DNA from: Aulostomus chinensis
Lineage: Eukaryota; Chordata; Actinopteri; Syngnathiformes; Aulostomidae
Length of the DNA: 64,000 bases
Reading direction: 5' to 3'
Assembly: GCA_037954235.1 (NCBI GenBank)
Contig: JBBMOA010000012.1
Coordinates: 13,282,644 to 13,346,643 of the forward strand
The notes beneath the pieces are model-generated. The model did no database searches, was not told where the DNA came from, and saw nothing but the letters and a program-made list of their open reading frames with translations. Below are positions 39,201-53,211 of the stretch, one piece after another; the stretch's first letter is position 1; every line of letters starts with the position of its first letter. Made by a program: the position numbers and the translations under genes.

Positions 39201-42200
39201 TTAAAATAAACAACACATTTCCTTCAGCCAAAAAAGAAAAAAAAAAAAAAGCTGCGACGCAAATGGGAAGCAGGGATTGTCAGTTTGCCACATGGAGAGA
39301 ATTTGTGTACCTGCTTCAACCACAGCACAACCACTGATGTCAGGAATGAGTCCCCGTGAAAGTGCGAGAGCTCCACGAAGAAAGAAAGGCTGCCTTGATT
39401 CCATGTTGCCCCAGTGGTCTACAGGATCGTGTAAATGCATTTTTGAAAATAAAATTTTGCATGTATGTGTGATAAGGCTACAAAAAGCAAATAATAAATC
39501 GAATTTTGGAAAAAAGATGATTCAGCTACTTAAGGATGGGAAATACAAACGAAGAGCAAGTTACTCTTGCCCCTTTTGTTCTCAACCACTGATCTAACTG
39601 CTCTCATGTCAAGTGGATGCAAATTTCAGATGAACTGCTCCGAGTCTTCACAGTGTGACAGAGTTTCCCTATGAGAACCTTAAGGGCTTGGAAAGGTCCA
39701 AAAGGGAGGAGTGAGAAGTTCAGAGTTTAAGACTCTGACCTGCTGGAGGAGAAATCCAACTAAGAGCCAAGCTGTTGAAATCCAATACAGCAGCCTTGCA
39801 CTTAACACTACATCAAACCAAAACATGCACTCGCTGATTTTAGCAATTTTTGGTTTCAGTGGGGGAAAATATAGTGTTCACCCTTAATATGAATGCAGTA
39901 TACTTCACTTCTGATGACAATACTGTTCTATTGACCCATGGTGTGGATATTGGCAGGAATCTTTGACTTACAGGCCAACCACATAATGACACATTGTCAA
40001 AGCGAATGAAGACGGCAACACTCACTGAAGGATACTTTGTATTTTATGTTTTATTGTGGACACAAGACATGAACGTGTCTGTTGAACACCCTCGTCAGCA
40101 TAAACTTAGCTTTTGAGGAGTGCATCCTGATTATTTTTTGAAAAAAATGAACGGTGAACATTTGAATTGTGTTCTGTGCTCAATCCTTCCTAAGAAATTA
40201 TATCACAAAATGATCTTTTCTTTTTCAAACCTACAATGATTTGACAAATTCTTAACAGAAATGCGTCATACTACTACTTTTTAAAAAGGAGTTGTATTTA
40301 ATGCAGCGATCATGTGTAATATATGAATGGATTTAAGTCGAGCAAAACTTAAAGAAGCTGAAGGATTTGTGCGAGTGTTTGCAACGGTATCCTGGTACAT
40401 AGAGCAAGTCCTACATGTGCCGACTGTCAGTTATACTGCTCCATTTCTTCTAGTACCAACACCAGTTTAATCAGTACAAATGAGAATTTGTTTAAAGCAT
40501 ATTTTTTTAGAGTGCAATTCCACCAATCCAACGAAGTACGAAGGATGCTCAAAGAGCATGATGGCGAGCTGACTCGTCATCTCTGCTGTGACAGCTGATG
40601 TAGCAGCAGCATACCTATGATGCTGTGTTAGTGGATGAAACACAAACACACACCCAAGCCAACGTGTGGAAAGTGACAGGGAGCAAGACCCTACCTTGGC
40701 CCAGCTCTCCATTATAGGTGTGGTATGGGTGGGCAACAAGCAGTGCCCCTTCCTTCCCTTCCTGTATGGGAGGATCATGGAAACTCTGTCACATATTCAG
40801 CATGTTTGGTACCAACAGGATAATAATGTATTAAAAGCCTTGGAAGAGACTGAGCAGTGGTTGGCTGCCTGATTTAATTTTGGATATTGTGTCATGAACT
40901 GAAGTAAATGTGTATTTTTAATATTGCTGATATATTGAATAAATAAACTGACACTGGTTAGAGGGAAAAGCTCATGAGTAACGCGTGAGAAATGACTGGC
41001 ATACTGGCAGAATTTTGCTTTTTCACACAAAGATACATATATTTTTAAGCACAAATCTTCACTTATAACTGACTGCCACTGGTACTCGTGAACTATTCCA
41101 ATTATACCCTTTTTAACTGTACACACCTGGTTAGTATACACCAGTTCTCTAAACTTTGTAAACCTGACTGACGCCTGTCTTATTGCAAGTAAATTAATTG
41201 CTTTCGTTTTTTTTTGTCTTCATTTTGTTTTGCTTTATTTATGTCTGGTGCCTCATGATCAAACAACAATTTGGTAGAGAGCAGCATGGAGGATAGAGAC
41301 GGTGTTTATTAATCTATTTCATAGCACCTTAAAAAGAACGCAAAAACAAATAAATAAAAAGCAAAACATGCAACTGAGGCCAAGAGCCAATAGGGTTATC
41401 AAGGGGGCCCCTTATAAGCTCAGTCCTGAAGATGCAAGATTTAAAACAGGTCATGAGCATATGTACCATTTTCCTGATACATTATGCTGTCACTGTATTT
41501 TTTTCCCCCAAAATGTATTCAATTTACATGTTTATCTTAAATACATACCCCCCCCCCCCCCCCAACCAGCACACAGTTCTACTGTTACAAAACCTGGCAA
41601 AGTTACACCAGTGCAGTAAAACACTAACTTTTATTTTCCTACATATTTTAGCATGAGGTTTTCTTTTAATTAAAGGCCATAAACTAGTTAATTTGAAAGA
41701 CCCCGATGGAGTTTTTCAATGCAGCCATAAACAAATGCTATAAATGCTATTAAGACCTAAATAAAAACCTAACTTAAGACACACGGATGCACGTACAGAT
41801 GATTGTTCACTTGATTTTTATGTACTCATGTTGGCAGAGGATGGTGTTTTTATGGGTTCATTTCCCATTGAAAATGCATCTTTCTGCACTAATTCCTACT
41901 GGTTTTGTTAAGTGGCCCCTTCTGACATTCCCTTACTAACCTCTTTCCTGCACATAAAATGATTCTGCAGCATTTAACAGTCATCTGTCTCACATGCTGG
42001 ATGACACAGATATGCTTCTGTTCTAATCAATACAGCTGTCTACACAGGACATACAGTGGCTCGTGTTTCACATGCATGTAACCACCGTGATTTAGCTCTG
42101 GGCTCTGAGTGATCTGAACACTGCACGAGCAGACGCTGTTGACACTAGAGTGGAAAGGTGTACGTCTACATGATACCTTTCATTCTTAGGGGTTAATGAT

Positions 42201-45200
42201 GCTTAAACACGCCACAATAAAAAATAAAATTGGAAGGCCCCTGTAATTCAGAAATACACCATGACAGCAGAATATTTATCTGGGCCAAATACAGGTGTAA
42301 AGTGAGTACACTTCCATGAAAACTGAGCTAACCTGAGCTGAGTAGTCTCAGCAGTGTTTCCTAAAATGAACAGAAAAGCAATGTCAGGGGTCAAAAGTTG
42401 GTGGTCCAGTCAGCCTGGACCATAGAGGGCATTCAGTACAGGAAATCATGAAGATTCCATTTGGAGCTGGTGAAAAGCTTCCTGGACAGAATGGGTGTTA
42501 GCGTGTTGTTGCTGGAAATGTCTGCTGACTGACACGGGACATGACGGCTGACACGCTACAGAACTGTTTTGACTGGAACGCAGCCTAGTAATAATAACAG
42601 TGTTTTTAAAAGGCCAGTTTATGGAAATCTGTTAATCAATTCATGTGGTCACTTAACAGTGTTCTGCTTAGGATTCTTCCAAGTAAAAAGAGAGATATAA
42701 TGAATCACGTGGTAGGATATCTGCTTCCTGTATCATTTGCCTACTCAACAAACCTTTCACTTTAAGCCAACAGCTGGTTTAGTCTGTCCGCATAGGTTTT
42801 GTAGTAAAGCCCAACTTCAAAAGAGTCTTATCGTAGTCACATTCTCTTGAAAGCGACAGAGTAATGGAGACCGGATGTGCAGGCTTACACTAGGCTGGGC
42901 TGACACAAGGACAGGAGTGAAGAAATGCTTTGAATGCAGCCTTGTGAAGGGAAGAGCTTCTGTAGAGCCCTCCTGACATTCCCACTCCACTTCCTTCCCC
43001 ACAACTAAAGGAATGCTATAACCGTTTTTTTTTGTTGGGTTTTTTTTTTGTTGGGTTTTTTTTTTTTTTTTTTTTTCAAAATTAGCAAACATGCATTTCA
43101 GCCGTATTGGTCCTTGGTTTGCTGCAAAGGATTTTCCAGTTGGAGATTTCATTGAGTTCAAATCAATTCATGGTCAAGATTTTGTCAACAAGGACTTACT
43201 TACTAAAATCTGCCTTTCCTGCCTCCATCTGCATATGTGCTAAGATTCCTGGTAAAACAGTATCGAGGTGCAATTTATGCACATTGAATCCCGAATTCAG
43301 TGTAAATGTCTTGGACAATATTCTCGATTCACTCAGTTTTATTAATACAGTATAAAGGGATGGTGATAGACCTGAATGTATTTACATATGACATAACCTA
43401 CTCTAAATGACTCAAACTGATGTTTTTGCTATGCTGCCTTTATTTGCCTGAGTAGAAATGGGAATTAATACGACTGTACTGATGCCAGTGAGATAATCAA
43501 TTCTGCTCATCAATCAAATCTTTATCTGTTGTACGATGACAAGCTGCAACTGGGATTTACAGTAAAGAATCAAGGAATTTCATAAAAAACACAATTTCCT
43601 TTTAAGCTTTAGTGTTTTTCCTGGATTTGATAGACAAGTCAAATGGTAGTTTACAACTTGCAGTCACAGAAACATGTAGAGTAAATGGATTTTAAATGTA
43701 TGTATTTCATTCTTTCCTCTTCAAGTCTCTTTCCAACATTGCCCCTGTTCTCCCCTCTATCTTGGTTAACTCTACAAGGTCCCCACTTTGACTGAGGCTT
43801 CATCCTGTATTTTCCAATTATCACCTTTTAAAGGCCAGCTGGGTGCATTCCAACCCGTCGGGGGGCAATTCCATTTGCATTGCTCTCAGACAAAGTCATG
43901 CCCAAGTACTTCCATGCTAAAGCTCATAACAGACTAATACCCTTTCACACTGGACAAAAAAAACCTCACTTACACCCGCTAACATCTGGCTTTTGTCTTC
44001 AGTGGGAAGGAGTACAATCTGCATTCATTCCTGGGTCAAATGACACCACAGCAGTCACAGATATTTATCAGCTCTAGGTCCAGTCGCCCTCGATCTAAAC
44101 ATGACACAGGGTAGGACACCCTCGTTTTCACCCTTTTCTGGCGCAACACATTGACACATATTTTACTCCATACAAACACCGTCACTTTCTTAGCACTGTT
44201 AACACTGTGTAAGCTTACTCGCTCACACACACACACTCATACCGAAGCATCTCACATGGAAGCTTCGACACCAACAAGAAAGAAATAACTGACAGCAAAA
44301 AATACAACACTATTCATCAAAACTGCATCAGGATCTGAGTAACAGAAGAGAAATTACTACTAAGGAAAAAGGCAGACATAATGTATTCCCTGTATTCTTG
44401 GGTCAGTTTCATAAAATGTGCAATCAAACAACATGCAACAAACTGCATCTTCTTAGCTTGGTGCCTCTTCAACAAACATGAGCCAGTGATTCATTGCTTG
44501 ACATAAAGTGATATCAAATGTTTCAGATGCATGTTAATCATGGCACGTCCATCAACATACGCAGATACTTTCATTTTTATTTCATTTTTAAGATGTAGGT
44601 ATGGTTCCACTGAGGTGAAGTCTCTTCTCTGCTCATCGTCTGACAGGAAAGTGATAAAAATGTGGTGTTGGCTTTTTCCGATATATGATATTCCGATGAT
44701 ATGAAAATAAAGAAAAACGACACTTTGTCAAATCTGCAATGCAATCTTTTGTCTCTTACAGTATGTAAATGTCAATATCCCATAAACTTGTTTTTATAAA
44801 GGCAGTATCGGCATCTGTAAATATCAGTTGCAAGTTCCAAATCAGTTGCAATGTGTCGTCGTATCGGCCTGGGAGGTGAAGTTGGAAGGTTCATTGTTGG
44901 AAAGCAGCAGCCAGCTTTAACCTTTATTACAGCGAGGATCAACATACCCAAACTTTCTTCTTTCAGCCTGATCAATGAAGCTCTCCTGTGAGAACTCCGC
45001 TCTGTTTACAATGTCAACTCATTATGATGATTTATTCCTCTTTTTCATTAACTCGATTTTTAAGCAGTGAATATTTTACATCTGTTTATTGAAGTCAATT
45101 TCTCCTGCCCATTGAGATTCCCCTCAATGAAAGGGCTCTTCCCTCTATTGAAATGACCGCTGCATCCATGTGCTGCTTGGCGCATTAATGAACCCTGCCT

Positions 45201-47743
45201 TCCCTACCTGCCTTTAGGCTCTCTTACTTAATGCTGCAGCTTTCTGACTGGTGTAAACCTCGGCTTGATTTCCTCTTCCCCTTTTGGACTGCATATAGCA
45301 GCATTTAGCTGTGAATTAATTTTCATGTTTGGATATACCCTGCTGAGGTGTGATGCCAGTGGTGCATAATCAAAATCTGCAACACTACATAAAGGTAGAT
45401 GGGTCTTGTGGGTATTTGCACAGTGCGGATCTGTAACAGGGTGGGGGGGGGGGGGGGGGTCAACTGCCACAAGACAAAACACAAGTCAGTAGTTGGACAA
45501 TGGGATGTTTCACACAAAAGAATAAATCTGTTGTCTTATAGGAGGAGACAGATAAGTTTGGCAGTGTGGTTTTGGGGTGTGTGTGTGTGTGTGTGTGTGT
45601 GTGCGTCTGGCCACGGTATGAGACCCACAGCTCAAACACCAGCAGCCCCTAACAAGGTGTGTCTAATGCTCCTATTTAATGTTTGGGGTGCAGTGGCGCG
45701 TGGCCTGAGGTTTTTGGGAGGGGAGCATAGATAGCAACTATAGCCTGACAGCTGTGCCCCAAACTGAAGACAAAAGACCAAGGAAGTACCGCATCATCGA
45801 AGATGGGTCTAAAAAGCATGGCAATTTGTTTATAGCCAGGCCTACGAAGCCACCTGATTCAGTGCATAGCCCCCTTTTTCACGGTAAAAATGGCTATTAT
45901 AATGCGGGCTTCAACTGGCAGGACATCTTTAAACAAATTCCACTATCAAAAAAAAAAAAAAAAGTCTAGGCATCATGTGGTACACTGAGATCAAAAGCAA
46001 AAACACAAACTAATTCATAACAGACTTTATTTCAAACAAAGACAAACAAAAAGAACATAGGCCACCTTTTGTGCATCAGGCTTTTCAATGGAGTTTATTT
46101 ATAATTCTTTGATAGGAGGGAGTCTCTTTGTAAATGAGGCTACATCAAAGATAAGCGAACTCGCCATGCTGTTTGTGTTTGGGTGTGTATGTGCATGTCT
46201 GTATTCTAGTCTTTAACAGCACAGCAAGGCATGTTTTTAATCTGTTGATTTAATAAGCTTATGTAGTATGCTGTTGGCTATACAAATGAACTAGTTATTA
46301 AGCTTGGGCCAGTGTAAAAATGTTCTAACCAGTTTGATATCAAGCCAAATACCAGGATGATGTACCATATTTTACTATTAGGGACCACGATTCACACTGC
46401 AGACCCATCAGATTAGTAATTCCTACCACTGTAACTCATTAAAAACATTGCTGTCAAATCTAGAGACGTTCATCCAGAAAGTCTCTAGATTGCCCCTGCA
46501 GTAACCTTCCCCTCTCTTCTGTTTACCTAGCGACAGAAAGCTGAGCAGTACATTTAGTCCACACAGCAGCCGACACGGACGTGGTTGAGCTTTAGCTTTC
46601 TCTGAGTGACTATTTTAGTCATAAAATGAGCAGAAATTACAGCACAGTTGCCTTTCGATTACATTCATTATTTTGTGGTTATAAACTCAAAACTTAACAG
46701 TTAAAATGTAATGCATTATTCTATGGAAGCTTTTGAAGCATGACAAAACCAGAAAGAGACCAACTCTACCAGTTATGAAACGTAACGTGACAACTTCAGG
46801 CTTCAATCCTGGTTTGATGAAGAGCCAAGAAGTATGGATGCACGACAATATCGGCACGTCAGCGGCAGATAGCGGCTGATATTAATATTAGCACAGCACA
46901 TGAAGATTAGTGTCTTTACTTTCTTCATTGATGTATGATGAAGCAACTATGAGCAATGGGCTTTTCTAAATGTTCTGGAAATCAAAAAACATATTACTCT
47001 TTCAAACTCAATTTATGTGGATTTTTCTAGGATAAACAAAATGCCAATCCTATGCCAATTTGGCTGATCGTTCTAAAAAGAGACCGATATCTGCCGATAC
47101 CTAGTCGATATTACTGTGCATCCCTATTTAAATGTGCTTTAAAGTATGTAAATATCCCATACATTTTGTTTACGCAGATAATGTCGACGTCTGAAAAATA
47201 TCAGCTATCATCATCTAAACCCACGGTAAAATATCAGCGCATCTGTTACTATCAAAAAGAAATTATATTGTGCCTCCTTAAGAGTTGGAGTAGATGTTAC
47301 TACAATACTGTGAAATAAACACATACATATAATAAATTTTCATGAACAACAATAATTTGATAGTTACATCACACCTGATATTGTGCATAAGAATAAATTC
47401 ACAAATACTGTCACACTAATTCATCTTACTTACCATTAATGGGCAGTTGAACATATTTTTGTGCGTTTTCATTACTGCAGTGGATCTGAGCTTTGGTGTG
47501 AATAGATACTGAGTGTGTGCTTTACTTGGCGCCCGGCGAGGCAGATGAAACGTCAGTAAATGTGATCTGTGGATGGCGAGGTCCTCAGAGGGGTGGAACC
47601 GCCATTCCTGGCAGCTATATCAATGACCAGCCTTGTTATTAAATGGAAAACTAAATATTTGGAATTACATCTTAACAGCAAAATAGGAAAACTATCCATC
47701 CCAAATATAAAGGAACTTCCCTTTATTATACCCCAGCGTGTCC

Positions 47744-47800
<57 letters not shown>

Positions 47801-49798
47801 TCCTCTGGCTGTACATCACTGACATAATACATTCTCTATTTTCCAGCACCTTTGTAGGCTCTAACTCTCAGTCTATCCTTTGAAATTGTGACAACAGGCT
47901 AAAATGTCCTCTCCATATAGAAATAGAAATATGCTCACTAAGGACACACACAAATCTCAGGGGACTGAAATAGCTGAAATACTCTTTACCCAGCTATCTT
48001 TACAAGAGCTGGTTAAGGTTAGTTAGCAAATATGTTGTAATTATCAAAGATAGTGTAAAGTAAAGAGTGGGCTGAGCAAAAATGTCAACGTCAGTCATGT
48101 GAGAAGTGTGAGAAGTGGTCCAGTGGTGACTTGAAGGGGGACCGAGCAGCGCTCATGCTATGGGTGCAGCAGCGTGAGTGAAATGGTGTTAAATTTCTAG
48201 AACAACTCTGAACCACCACAGACCACCAGAACTCTACTGAGGGGATGAACACATTAGCGGTAACAGCGCTGTGTGTAAGGGCCGTTACAGCATAGAAACA
48301 GTAACATACAAAGTTTGCCAAAACATTTGGGGTTGGCTGGACCGGTACGCTCTCATTGCTCATCCTCACATACATATAGGAAGATGGAATAGGGGGAAAC
48401 AGCCACAAGTCTTTATTGCAGTATTACTGTATGATGTCATGTAGTGGCAGACTCTGGCTTGGTAACGAAAAAGTGCAACCCCCCTTAGTACGAGTGGCTG
48501 TGTCCTTAGAGGGCATTAGGACAGGCATTATCTTGTTGTGCCAGACAGTCCAGTAGTAAACACCCTGGCAAAGGGCCCCGTAGTAAAACTGATGGAAGTG
48601 CACAGTCGAGACGGAGAGTTGTAGCCGTTCTGGCACGGAGATATGGGTCATGCTAGGCTGTCCTCTCCCTCACCCCGACACCAGAGCCCAAACCCTGATG
48701 AGATTAGCTGGCCAGCCAGGCTCTCAGTGGTGGTAAAACAAAAACACCACTGATTACGTGAGCATTAAAGTCGGATCCCCTCACACTTCTCTCGTGCAGG
48801 AGGGGGTGAACGGGTGTGACGAAGTCTGCGCTGTCATTCCAAACATGTTCGTCGCTTTAACACTTTTGAGTTCTGATAAATCCCATTTCCGGAGGTGACA
48901 TCAGAGCTTTGACACTGAATGCAACATGGCACAAGTCACATATGTCAGCTCAACAAACATATTTGTTTGTATGCCACACATGTAAGCTTTCCTTTCGGTA
49001 AGCACTTTTCAACATAGGTCAGCGAAGGCAGTCCCTTGACCACTCTGTGTTAAATCACTGCTAAAAATGGGATTAAGGAGGTCGGAATGCTGGGGTAATC
49101 ACTCATTCAGCAGCAGCCAGGAGAAAAGGCCTCCTTTAAGGAGAAGGGGTGGGTTTTATATAGCCGAGAGCTTTGATTACTGCTCCGTCTTAAAACCGCA
49201 TCCGATGAGTAAAGACATGCACTGGTCCTCCCCCACATTTACTGGGTGAGTCTCCCTCCTGGGTTCCTGTAAATAAGTGATGTCACAGTGCTTAATGATG
49301 CCCAGACTAGACTCAACGAGGTCTTGAGGAAGAAAACACACACAGACAGACTACACTGCCAGCTTCATCACTAGTGAAGCTGGTACCGTGGAAGCCTATC
49401 AGTCATGTCAACAAAGAATTAGTTTTGCACACCGAGTCCTTTTTTTTCCTCCCCCCTCTGAGGGATTACGGATGATTTATACTATGAAGCCAGTGAAGTT
49501 CACCCTCGGCCTCATCTGACGATCCACTGTCACTAATGAAGACATTCAAATCCCAGACACTTTTTTTTTTCCTGGGCTGTCTCACTGTTCTCACCAATGC
49601 ATACTGGTAGTGACAGTTGTTTCCAGTTGCTACATATAAAAAGGCCCATCATAAAGCCTGGCTAGAGGAAACAGGATAAGCGCTTGAGCCAAGGCAGTAA
49701 AAAGCTCTCTGGGAACTTGAAAGCCACACAAATGAAGTCTGCGTCTGCCATCTGGAAACAATAAACAAACAAAACCCAGCAGCCAAACAAACACCATG

Positions 49799-49829
<31 letters not shown>

Positions 49830-51467
49830 CAAGAGAGGGAGAGAGATGGAGTATGTGAATGAGTGATTGGGAAAAAGAGGGTGGCACTGTTAAAAAAAAA
49901 AAACGGTGTGCAGCGTGCATCATTAGCAGAAGCTGATGGGAAGACAGACAAAGAGACAAGCCTTTGTATAAGATCGGCTTTGATGCGAGGGAGATGACCC
50001 TGCTGTTTGAATGTGTGTGGTACCACTGAAACCTGGTTCTAATGAAGTGTAGTGCTAACAGGAGGCCGCCTGTCTGCAACTTGTGCCAGTGATGTGATGA
50101 GAAGTGCGGCAAAAAAAAAAAAAAAAAAAAAACCCAATAAGAAAATAGCTCAATCCTCCTGTTCGTGCCCAGATCAATCAAAAATGTGATTTTTCTTCAA
50201 GTTAAAAAGACTGGATGTTGCTGGTGGGTTTTATCTCTTTCTATAAGTTTATCTCAAGCACAGACTCACCTCTCACCATAGCAAAACCTGCTTTATCATT
50301 TGTGTTATTGGTTTACAGACGAGCGCTAACAGGTTTAGCAGTACCATAATCGAAATCCTACTTCATATACTTCTCAGTAGAATACTTCAACAGCACCTGA
50401 TTGACTGAAATCAATTGGTTCCTCAGTCAAATGGATTCAGAAAAAGATGATCTCTGAAATGTGTGTTTAGTCGTTGTATTAGACAATAAACCTGTCAGCT
50501 GCTGCGACGTAATGGCTGATCATTGTATAAATCTGATAAGATTGAGTCTGCACTTTTCTGTGTCTCCGGATTCCATTTCAGATATGATTAAAAAAAAAAT
50601 CTATTCTCAATTCAGTTAGGGCCCTAAATTTAGGATCTACCGTGTGCTACGAAAGGCAGCGTTGCAAATTAGAACACAAAAGCAAAGTGTTTATGATTTG
50701 AAAGTTATATTTGTATATATATATATATATACTTCAGTTTTGTCTTCAGCCAGGAGTTGGTTTTGGCTTAATTGCTTCATTTGTTTTGTTACAGCTCTGG
50801 CAGCATCAGCAATCCCACTGTGCATTCTTCTCACAAGGTTATTTTATTAACTAATTATATAAAAACATACCTGCAATTGTTATCTTTTTTCAAAAATGAA
50901 TTACAAGATTACGTCATGTGTTACACTACCAGGTTTAGGGTTTTGGTTTTTTTTTTAATTCAGCACATTAAAACATTTTTTTTTTTACATTCGTGAAGTG
51001 ATTCAGAACTCTAGGAGAATTATTTGTTTCCGCCAACCCGTTGAACAGATTGCTAATTAAAAGTGTAAAAGTGTCAAAATGTGCAGATGCCATCATCAGC
51101 CCCGTTAATGGACCATCTAACACAATGTTTGTTTCCTGGTCTCAAGCGAGAACAAGCCCTCTTTGAGAGCAGGACAGCTTTATCATTCACAAGCAGTTAT
51201 TGATATTCCAGAGTTTTCATGGATATTCACTCAGTGACAGCGTGGGACCATTTAATGAGAGACATTCTTGAGACAGAACTTCACTTGGTACAAGAACAAA
51301 CATCCCAAGCTGCTCTAAAAAGGCCTCAAAGAGCACACACACTGACACCGAGGGGTTAAACTAAGAACTGCAGCCATGTGGCCTCAGCATGGACATGTTT
51401 ATGTAGTCCCACCTATAGGTGCGCATACGCTATGTTACATCGATAGAATGGCCTAGAGAACCACACA

Positions 51468-51516
<49 letters not shown>

Positions 51517-53180
51517 CCTGCTGTGCCTGTTTAACACACACTCTGCTATAAAAGCAAAGCCTTACCTATTACGGTGTTGTGTATCAGACAGGAAATGCTG
51601 GGTAAATTACACTTCATCGCCCTGGAACTAGCCGATTGTCACCATGGCAATGGGCCAACTTCATTGCCGTGAGAAGACCAAAAACACAACCATGGCAAAG
51701 GAAAAGAGGACATTTTCCTTTAATCGAACATCTATAATGCAAATTTACTCCTCTACGGGTTAAAGAAGGAAGTGTAAATTAGACCCAAAATCTATCTAGT
51801 AGCCAAACGAACCCCTTTGGGCTTTTAACAAAGGGGCTGCTGACTTAAAACCTGGAAGCAATATCCTGCCCACACACACAACTGACTGCTACCCAATTAA
51901 TGCTGTACAGGGTAAAGTATAGCAGCCGACACCCTCATTTAGGAAGCCATTAGAACTGATTATGCATGCCTACAGTAAAAGCTTTAATAGTTCAATAAAT
52001 AGATTATCACAGGCTATGACAGCGACAGGAAGCTTGGTGCAACTCCTGTAGAAGCATCTGTGATATGCAAGATTATGAACAGATTACACAGAATATTCAA
52101 TGAGCACAATAAAAACGACCCATTTACCAAACACCAACGTGTCAAAACTCTTCGACACCTTCTACTCTTCTTAAAAGGGATTCTTGCATTTCATCACCAC
52201 ACTTACATTGGCTCACATCTGTCAGAAGCAAAAACAAAACAGGATCCCACGTGTGTTATCATTAAAAACAGAGACTATTTCCTCAGCTTCTCATTTAATC
52301 TGACCACCACGCTTAAACCCTAAACCACATAAACCACCCATTAGCCAAGTCCACCCCACATTTCTAGAACAAAATTCTTTTGTTGCATTGTTCACACATT
52401 CCTCCCCTGGCTGTGTTTAGACAGATGTGCACTCTGACATCCCCAAAAAAAAGTCCCTATACTCCGAAGATGTGCTGTTGATCAAAGGCTTCTGTGCCAG
52501 AGCAGAGACACTTGCTTTGGTTGTTTTTTCTTCTCTTGCGGGATACAGGGGGACCGTATCCATCTGCTAGCCGTATGGATCCACCTTAGTGGGCTCTGGG
52601 ACAAGTGTAGGCCTCTTCTCTCTGCCTCCCTCGACCCCGTTTACTCAGCTGGTCCCCACACCAGTCGCCAGAGCTTTGTTTTCACACAGCAACATGTGTT
52701 AACTTAATGCTCTGTAACAAATTTCAAAGGCGAGCTTAGCTGGGTCAACAGCAGGTAATAGAGCGATTTATTGATACGTTGCCTGAAAAAAAAATGGTGG
52801 AGAAATCCTTTTGAGGGCAGTGGTGCATAGATCCATAAACAGTGATGTCGATTTAGTGTACCTGAGACCCATCATGTGTTTTTCTAGTGCTGTTTAATTC
52901 ATCTTAGGGAAGAAAAAAGGAGGAGGAAAGAGAAAGACATACTTTTAAAAATAGGTCACATATTTTCCAAAGACATCCATAAAAACTTTTCATACTGTGA
53001 GGCAATAGAGAGGAATGTTTCGGGTAAAAAGATCAGATGAAAAAAAAAAAGGCAATGAATATATGTTACTTGGCCAACCTTACTTTTGCTCCCATAGCAG
53101 AAGAATTTAGTTACAAAGCCACACTGGTTGTTTTCTTGCGTGATTGGATTATGGCCACACACACCCACCCACCCACCCAT

Positions 53181-53211
<31 letters not shown>

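Noticed and set aside
40516..40965. Plus-strand open piece followed by AATAAATAAA, considered as a processed pseudogene
   Set aside because: The 68-codon frame has no similarity I recognise, and no poly(A) tail or target duplication follows it.
45754..45969. 71-codon basic plus-strand open frame
   Set aside because: Ends in the translation of an oligo(A) run, with no homology or splice support.
49630..50181. 183-codon minus-strand open frame
   Set aside because: Much of it is translated poly(A) and GA repeat (poly-Phe and Ser-Leu runs); low complexity explains it.
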